Source of the DNA: a virus
Length of the DNA: 20,074 nt
Direction: 5' to 3' (one strand)
Virus record (IMG/VR): IMGVR_UViG_3300007344_000352
Coordinates: 1-20,074 of that record
The position numbers and the translations under genes are program-made. Numbering within the stretch: the first letter of the stretch is position 1; every line of letters begins with the position of its first letter. Of the stretch, positions 16,937 through 20,074 are shown one piece after another. The notes beneath the pieces are model-generated. The model searched no databases. It was not told the origin of the DNA and saw only the letters and a list, made by a program, of their open reading frames with translations.

Positions 16937-16996
16937 GGGGAGGGGCGCTTTCAAGGGCCTGTGTGGGTCCTTGGGCTTACGAGATTGTCCCTCCCC
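16937..16996 (+). terminator. Nested hairpin after the lipoprotein gene
   Basis: Outer stem GGGGAGGG (16937-16944) / CCCTCCCC (16989-16996) encloses an inner 7-bp stem, AAGGGCC (16953-16959) / GGTCCTT (16966-16972, one G-U pair). It begins 7 nt after the stop codon. There is no T-run, so it is a possible factor-dependent end of the late transcript or a structured 3' end. Confidence 0.35.
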
Positions 16997-17148
16997 TCTG
17001 TATACAGCGACCTGGCCGGTGGTTTTGGGCCAAATTTTCGAGCGCCCAATATCGTATAGTCGTCCCGGTCGTCACCCCCCGTACCCTGTTTGCGCGGCGG
17101 AATGGGCAGGATTTACCCTGTGCATACGGTTGGCGGGGTCCTGAATAC

Positions 17149-17256
17149 CCTAGCGGCCGCAAACCCTTGCAAACGCTAGGCTTGCGGAGACCCTGCAGAC
17201 TCCGCGAGGCGGGGCACTAGGGGAAATCCAGCGGTCTCGAGGCCGAGAACCCCTAG
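17149..17256 (+). other. Three consecutive stem-loops; possible structured RNA or packaging/origin element
   Basis: Stem 1 is CCTAGCG (17149-17155) / CGCTAGG (17174-17180), with a smaller GCAA/TTGC stem inside. Stem 2 is CTTGCGGAG (17181-17189) / CTCCGCGAG (17200-17208), 9 bp with one G-U, starting exactly where stem 1 ends. Stem 3 is CTAGGGG (17217-17223) / CCCCTAG (17250-17256), enclosing TCTCG/CGAGA. An alternative pairing of AACCC near 17250 with GGGTT near 17266 could compete with stem 3. No known family recognised. Confidence 0.45.
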
Positions 17257-17364
17257 GTGAATAAGGGTTTCCACCAGGCCTAATGCGGCGTGGGGTTTGC
17301 CCCTATGTTTGCGAGGGTTTGTCCGATTTGCGTTTGCATTTCATTTGCAGAGAATGGTCTGGAT

Positions 17365-17397
17365 TTCGCTCGCGTCCGAGAGCCTGCGGAGTATAAT
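17365..17397 (+). promoter_or_regulatory. Putative host-type promoter of the early operon
   Basis: An exact TATAAT -10 box at 17392-17397, about 57 nt before the first early ATG. No good TTGACA box lies 16-18 nt upstream; TTCGCT at 17365-17370 is too far (21 nt) and weak. Evidence is the perfect -10 box in GC-rich DNA and its position before an operon that ends in a strong terminator. Confidence 0.4.
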
Positions 17398-17434
17398 AGG
17401 GGCACGCGCCGCGGGAAACCGTGGCTCTCACACT

Positions 17435-17446
17435 CCAAACCACACT
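17435..17446 (+). repeat. Single 12-nt leader repeat unit (CCAAACCACACT)
   Basis: One mismatch from the CCAAACTACACT unit that forms arrays before two downstream genes. It lies 7 nt before the ATG at 17454, inside a leader lacking G from 17427 to 17455. Confidence 0.6.
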
Positions 17447-17453
17447 CTCTCTC

Positions 17454-17813
17454 ATGCAGACCTACTCTCAAGATGCTACGCGCCGCGCCGCTCAATCGCG
17501 GACCGCTTGGACCGATGCAGAGACCCTCTCTCTCTGCGCGCTCTACGGCCATATGCTGGACCTTCAAACCGTGGATCATTTGGGCCGCGGGAAAACGGAA
17601 AACGGAACCCCGCGCGTTTCTAAGGCTACGCTAGTCCGCGCTTGGATTGCAGAGCATGCGCCCGGACGCTCAAAGGGAAGCGTGGAAGCGAAACTCATGA
17701 ACCTTTCCGCGGCGCGTATTGAAATGGGCCTTTCCATCGTGGACGGCTACAAAGCGCTTCCGAACATGGGCGCTGATGTTAGGCGCGCCGCGCTTTCCGC
17801 TTGGTCTGCCTGA
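17454..17813 (+). CDS. Early-region protein with Myb/SANT-like pattern, possible DNA-binding
   Basis: A 119-aa protein. I prefer ATG at 17454 to the GTG at 17421 because the sequence between them is the G-free repeat leader seen before sister genes. No Shine-Dalgarno. Residues 16-34 (RTAWTDAETLSLCALYGHM) resemble the first helix of a Myb-like 'W-T-x-x-E' motif. Residues 56-104 follow a pattern I recall from domains attached to restriction/HNH proteins and in phages: S-K-x-x-L, then R-S-x-x-S-V-E-x-K-L-x-N-L-S-A (72-86), then a GYKALPN turn (98-104) and a final W. This suggests nucleic-acid binding; the target is unknown. Codon use (GCG Ala, GAA Glu) differs from the late operon. As first gene after the TATAAT box, it may be an early regulator or host-takeover factor. 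Confidence 0.6.
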   Translation: MQTYSQDATRRAAQSRTAWTDAETLSLCALYGHMLDLQTVDHLGRGKTENGTPRVSKATLVRAWIAEHAPGRSKGSVEAKLMNLSAARIEMGLSIVDGYKALPNMGADVRRAALSAWSA

Positions 17814-17815
17814 TT

Positions 17816-17851
17816 CCAAACTACACTCCAAACTACACTCCAAACCATGAA
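17816..17851 (+). repeat. Tandem 12-nt leader repeats before and into the second early gene
   Basis: Two exact units of CCAAACTACACT (17816-17827, 17828-17839), then CCAAACCATGAA (17840-17851), which contains the start codon ATG at 17847. No spacer bases between units. The array begins 2 nt after the upstream stop codon. Confidence 0.85.
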
Positions 17852-18218
17852 CCCCACTCTCACGATGAACCTCTCTCTCACAATTCGCATGGCCGGTTAT
17901 CGTTTCGGAACCGTTGGAACCGTGGCCGAAACCGGCCGGGATGCAATGAGCGAAACCCTTTGCATGGCCGGGGACCTTCATGATGCGGCCGTGTCCCGGA
18001 TGCAAGGAACCCCAGACTCGCAAGCGCGCGCTGGGGATGCCGCGGAAGCGCTTTTCATTCTGCAGGGAAATGCGGATGCGATTACGGCCGCGCTTAGTCT
18101 CGGATGCCGCGGGAACGGGGAAGCCTGGTTCCGACTTGAGCGGCAGGGCACGCTTTCCGGCGTTGGTATCACGATGGAATTCCACGCTACGCTTGGGGAA
18201 ATCGAGACCAAAGGCTGA
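17847..18218 (+). CDS. Hypothetical early protein, 123 aa
   Basis: Start at ATG 17847, embedded in the third 12-nt repeat unit. Later in-frame ATGs at 17865 and 17889 are possible, since the first 14 residues are Thr/Leu-rich and encoded by leader-like DNA. No Shine-Dalgarno precedes any of them. The protein mixes beta (MAGYRFGTVGTVAET; AWFRLERQGTLSGVGITMEFHATLGEIET) and helix (DAAEALFILQGNADAITAALSLG), with no motif I recognise. The C-terminal strands look like a small beta sheet. It ends TGA at 18216-18218, 4 nt before the next gene. Codon choice matches the other early genes. No function is proposed; early-region neighbours suggest host interaction. Confidence 0.65.
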   Translation: MNPTLTMNLSLTIRMAGYRFGTVGTVAETGRDAMSETLCMAGDLHDAAVSRMQGTPDSQARAGDAAEALFILQGNADAITAALSLGCRGNGEAWFRLERQGTLSGVGITMEFHATLGEIETKG

Positions 18219-18222
18219 TCCC

Positions 18223-18423
18223 ATGGAACCCAAAACCCGAAAGGCCTTTGATCGCGCGTGGAACGATTGCGGTTGCAGCATCCGCAAAATCCTGCCCGTC
18301 CTACAATCGGCCAAGGCATGCGGCGCGCTTCCCGCGGAAGCCTTGGATTTCCTAGCGGCGCTGGAAACCGTAGCGGCCACGCTTCCGGTTGCCAAAGCGG
18401 CATGCGGAGGGATTGGCAAATGA
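18223..18423 (+). CDS. Hypothetical early protein, 66 aa, helical
   Basis: ATG at 18223, only 4 nt after the previous stop, ending TGA at 18421-18423 and overlapping the next ATG by 4 nt. The open frame continues far upstream, but that part overlaps the previous gene. The protein (MEPKTRKAFDRAWNDCGCSI then two Ala/Leu-rich helices) has four cysteines (CGC near 16-18, one at 33, one at 61) and a Gly-Lys end. No Shine-Dalgarno is seen, so translation is probably coupled to the upstream gene. Size and helical character would suit a small inhibitor-type early protein, but that is speculation. Confidence 0.6.
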   Translation: MEPKTRKAFDRAWNDCGCSIRKILPVLQSAKACGALPAEALDFLAALETVAATLPVAKAACGGIGK

Positions 18424-19160
18424 TGCGCTTCCCCAATACGGTCTGCATTTGGACCGGCCGGTCCATTCATCCCCAAGGAGATGGGGGAGAGATTGCGGTT
18501 TTCCTTTCGGGCATCCGAAACCCAAGCGGGAACCGCAAAACCGGTCCGATGCTCCAGACCTATATTCTGTCGAACGGGGGAGCGAATCCCGTTTCGGCCG
18601 CAAATGATCCCCGTGGCGCGTGGCGGGATGCATGCGGCGGATGCGCGCTGGCGCATGCTATCGGCGGCGCATGCTATGTTAACCTCGGCCAAGCGCCGCT
18701 ATCCATTTGGCAAGCGTGGAACCGCGGAAGCGTGCCTCATTTGATCCCCAGCCAAGCGGCCGATCTACTGCAGACCATAGCGGGGCAATCCATCCGGCTT
18801 GGATCATATGGGGACCCCGCTGCGGTTCCGCTCGAAACCTGGAAATGGCTCTTGCGCGGCGCGCCAGCGTGGACCGGATATTCGCATGCATGGCGCGCGC
18901 TTCCCAAGGCGCATCCCCTTTCCCGCTACTGCATGGCAAGCGTAGACCGCCCGGAGGATATTGGGGAAGCGGTTTCGCGCGGATGGCGCGCCTACTCTCT
19001 TGCGCCCGATCCCGAAAGCGTGGCCGGTGCAATCCCTTGCCCGCATTACACGCGCGGGATTTCATGCGCGGATTGCACGCTCTGCAGCGGTTCCGCCATC
19101 GGCGCAAAATCGATAGCCGTTCGGCCGCATGGACCGAAAGCGGCGCGCGTGTTCAATTGA
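18420..19160 (+). CDS. Conserved phage protein of unknown function with cysteine clusters
   Basis: A 246-aa protein; ATG ATG at 18420/18423 with 4-nt overlap (ATGA) to the previous gene. I recognise the pattern from many phages and some bacteria, without a known function: K-T-G-x-M-L-Q-T-x-I-L (40-50), CxxC (72-75), CYVNLGQAPLSIWQAW (85-100), IRLGSYGDPAAVP (125-137), W-T-G-Y-S-H-A-W-R (151-159), CMASVDRPED (171-180), GWRAY, and a C-terminal C-x8-C-x2-C-x2-C (207-222). The cysteines suggest a bound metal or Fe-S cluster. The family's conserved YGDP and TGY-H-W blocks look like an active or binding site. Followed by a 12-nt-unit repeat array starting 2 nt after the stop. Family recall is from memory and unnamed here. 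Confidence 0.75.
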   Translation: MMRFPNTVCIWTGRSIHPQGDGGEIAVFLSGIRNPSGNRKTGPMLQTYILSNGGANPVSAANDPRGAWRDACGGCALAHAIGGACYVNLGQAPLSIWQAWNRGSVPHLIPSQAADLLQTIAGQSIRLGSYGDPAAVPLETWKWLLRGAPAWTGYSHAWRALPKAHPLSRYCMASVDRPEDIGEAVSRGWRAYSLAPDPESVAGAIPCPHYTRGISCADCTLCSGSAIGAKSIAVRPHGPKAARVFN

Positions 19161-19162
19161 AA

Positions 19163-19210
19163 CCAAACTACACTCCAAACCAAAAACCAAACTACACTCC
19201 AAACCATGAA
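19163..19210 (+). repeat. Four-unit 12-nt leader repeat array before the last early gene
   Basis: Exact 12-nt periodicity: CCAAACTACACT (19163), CCAAACCAAAAA (19175), CCAAACTACACT (19187), CCAAACCATGAA (19199, containing ATG at 19206). A further CAAACCATGAACC lies at 19224-19236 with a second in-frame ATG at 19230. The array starts 2 nt after the upstream stop. Confidence 0.85.
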
Positions 19211-19901
19211 CCCTCTCTCATTTCAAACCATGAACCGCGCCGCGCTTTCCTTTGAAATCGAGCGCGCTCTCGAAATCGTTTCGCGGGATGCGCGAGATTC
19301 AAACGATATCGGTTCTGATTTCCATTTCACGGCCGCCGAAATCGCGGCATGGACCGACTACGATTCTGGCGCGCCGCTTGCCATGCTGTCGCGGACCGCG
19401 CAATGGAAGCGCGGGGACCATGCATGGATTTCCCCAGAGCGCTGGGCCGCGCATGCCAAGCGCGAAATCGAAAGCGCGGAATCCCGCGCGGCTAATCGGG
19501 AGGCTTGGGATTGGCTGGAAATGGACTCGAACTCCCAGACCTACGATGAGACCTGGAAGCGGGATCGGTTCTCGGAAATCGACCGCGAATGGCTCGCGCG
19601 CCACGCATCGGTTCCGCTTCCGGAGCGCGCGCGCGATTTCCGGGAGGCGCATCCGCTCGCATGGCGGAACCTAGCCGCGCGCGAGCTACGGGATGCGCTA
19701 CGCTTCCACGGTTTCGGTTGCCATTCTAACGGTAGCCTATGGTCCGCTTGGGCTTGGGGCGGCCGTGGGAACACGGTCCGCGCGCGCATGCATCGGCAGG
19801 CTGATACGCTGGCTCTCACGCTTTGCACGCTCTACGGTATTCGTTCCGCGGCCGCAAAATACGCTGCGCGCATGCATGCGGCGCTCTACGGGCAAGGCTA
19901 A
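19206..19901 (+). CDS. Hypothetical early protein, 231 aa, Trp/Arg-rich
   Basis: ATG at 19206 lies in the last 12-nt unit; an in-frame ATG at 19230 sits in an identical AAACCATGAACC context, so either may be used. No Shine-Dalgarno. The protein is mainly helical and strikingly rich in Trp, Arg and Ala: FTAAEIAAWTDYDSG (about 41-55), AWISPERWAAHAKREIESAES (73-93), a W-D-W-L-E segment near 101, ARDFREAHPLAWRNLAARELRDALRFHGFG (about 140-169), and a C-terminal helix ending in ARMHAALYGQG. No domain is recognised. It is the last gene before a strong intrinsic terminator. Codon use matches the other early genes (GCG, GAA, GAT). No function is proposed. Confidence 0.65.
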   Translation: MNPLSFQTMNRAALSFEIERALEIVSRDARDSNDIGSDFHFTAAEIAAWTDYDSGAPLAMLSRTAQWKRGDHAWISPERWAAHAKREIESAESRAANREAWDWLEMDSNSQTYDETWKRDRFSEIDREWLARHASVPLPERARDFREAHPLAWRNLAARELRDALRFHGFGCHSNGSLWSAWAWGGRGNTVRARMHRQADTLALTLCTLYGIRSAAAKYAARMHAALYGQG

Positions 19902-19922
19902 CCGCTTCCGATTCCAACCGCC

Positions 19923-19955
19923 AACCGGCCGCGCGCGAGCGTGGCCGGTTTTTTT
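19923..19955 (+). terminator. Strong intrinsic terminator of the early operon
   Basis: A 12-bp stem (AACCGGCC / GGCCGGTT extended inward by G-U, C-G, G-C, C-G) closed by a GCGA GNRA-type tetraloop at 19935-19938 and followed by seven T (19949-19955). It lies 21 nt after the last early gene stop. This is the clearest terminator in the window. Confidence 0.9.
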
Positions 19956-20074
19956 GCGCCCATGGGCCTCGAGGTCTGCTCGAGATCATCCAAGCCTGGT
20001 CGAGGCCATCCCTGCCCTCACGCTCGACGCGAGCGCACTATCATTCTTTCCGTTCCCGCATCCTCAAAGCGCGA
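19956..20074 (+). other. Non-coding end of window with inverted repeats
   Basis: No gene is seen. GGCCTCGA (19965-19972) and TCGAGGCC (20000-20007) form an 8-bp inverted repeat with a 27-nt centre, which contains another CTCGAG. A small hairpin CGCTCG-ACG-CGAGCG follows at 20021-20035. These could be operators or a leader structure for the next transcription unit. Confidence 0.45.

Larger units (their letters stand above)
16931..17453 (+). other. 523-bp non-coding junction between late and early gene blocks
   Basis: I see no convincing gene here: open frames in the region are Cys/Pro/Arg-rich and none has a ribosome binding site. It holds a nested hairpin (16937-16996), AT-rich spots at 17031-17060 (including TATAGT at 17055), three consecutive stem-loops (17149-17256), an AT-richer stretch at 17310-17350, and a TATAAT box at 17392. 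Codon habits differ on the two sides. In T7-like phages the right end, terminal repeat and early host-RNA-polymerase promoters lie between the last late gene and the first early gene. This segment is therefore the likely terminal-repeat junction. The repeat itself cannot be shown from one copy. Confidence 0.55.

Noticed and set aside
17055-17060. TATAGT as a second early promoter
   Set aside because: No acceptable -35 element at normal spacing and hairpins lie between it and the genes; kept only as an AT-rich spot.
16927-17220. Open frame of 97 codons in the non-coding junction
   Set aside because: No ribosome binding site, Cys/Arg/Pro-rich random composition, and it crosses several strong stem-loops.
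17290-17634. Open frame of 114 codons overlapping the first early gene
   Set aside because: It overlaps the 17454 gene in another frame, would need to start before the TATAAT box, and lacks any pattern or ribosome binding site.
17801-17983. Reading of the 12-nt repeats as a coding tetrapeptide repeat (Asn-Tyr-Thr-Pro)
   Set aside because: The frame is closed soon after and is out of frame with the supported gene. The same peptide appears at 19165-19210 only because the DNA unit is a multiple of three. Position exactly before start codons fits a leader better.
17670-18692. Minus-strand open frame of 340 codons across the early genes
   Set aside because: It lies opposite four early genes with short overlaps and shared leader repeats on the plus strand; its composition (Arg/Ser/Pro/Gly-rich) looks random and no start signal is present.
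17816-19210. CRISPR array or replication iterons
   Set aside because: Units are 12 nt with no spacers and always abut a gene start, so not CRISPR. Iterons would not be expected to include start codons before separate genes, though a second DNA-binding role is not excluded.
1-20074. tRNA genes, insertion sequences, integrase or attachment sites
   Set aside because: I looked for cloverleaf arms with CCA-type ends, transposase or integrase motifs and terminal inverted repeats and saw none I could support.

Overview
The window comes from a lytic, T7-like short-tailed bacteriophage (podovirus, Autographiviridae-type morphogenesis order), about 60% G+C by eye. The evidence is gene order: tail nozzle (gp12-like) > gp13-like GNAT protein > gp14-, gp15-, gp16-like ejection proteins > fibre with a T7 gp17-type N-terminus > a second, larger fibre/receptor-binding candidate > a membrane-anchored PAS protein > small and large terminase. 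The host cannot be read from the sequence. The set resembles T7-like phages of aquatic Gram-negative bacteria, which is an inference.

Positions 1-15842 form one plus-strand late operon. Genes are packed head to tail, mostly with 4-8 nt stop/start overlaps (ATGA, GTGA), so translation is probably coupled. These genes make the tail nozzle, the periplasm-spanning DNA-ejection apparatus, the host-recognition fibres and the packaging motor. The 791-aa second fibre contains a roughly 450-bp AT-richer block with foreign codon choice, which looks like a swapped host-range module.

Positions 15843-16930 are the right end of the genome: hairpins, a 35-aa lysine-rich microprotein, then a lipoprotein with a coiled coil and one membrane segment that looks like a unimolecular spanin. 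Positions 16931-17453 are non-coding and rich in stem-loops, ending in a TATAAT box.

Positions 17454-19901 hold five small unknown genes in one transcription unit, closed by a textbook terminator (19923-19955). Their codon choice differs sharply from the late operon (GCG for Ala, GAA for Glu, GAT for Asp). They lack Shine-Dalgarno sequences. Three of them are preceded by G-free leaders built from a 12-nt unit, CCAAACYACACT. The simplest reading is that the assembly runs across the genome ends, so this is the left-end early (host-takeover) region beside the right end.

Across the whole 20 kb the palindrome ACGT occurs once by my reading, where about 70 are expected from base composition. That single copy lies in the AT-rich fibre module. 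This suggests strong restriction-site avoidance shared by the late and early regions, and a recent foreign origin for the module. The best candidates for undescribed biology are the repeat-led early operon, the ACGT avoidance, the PAS protein in the holin slot and the spanin-like lipoprotein.
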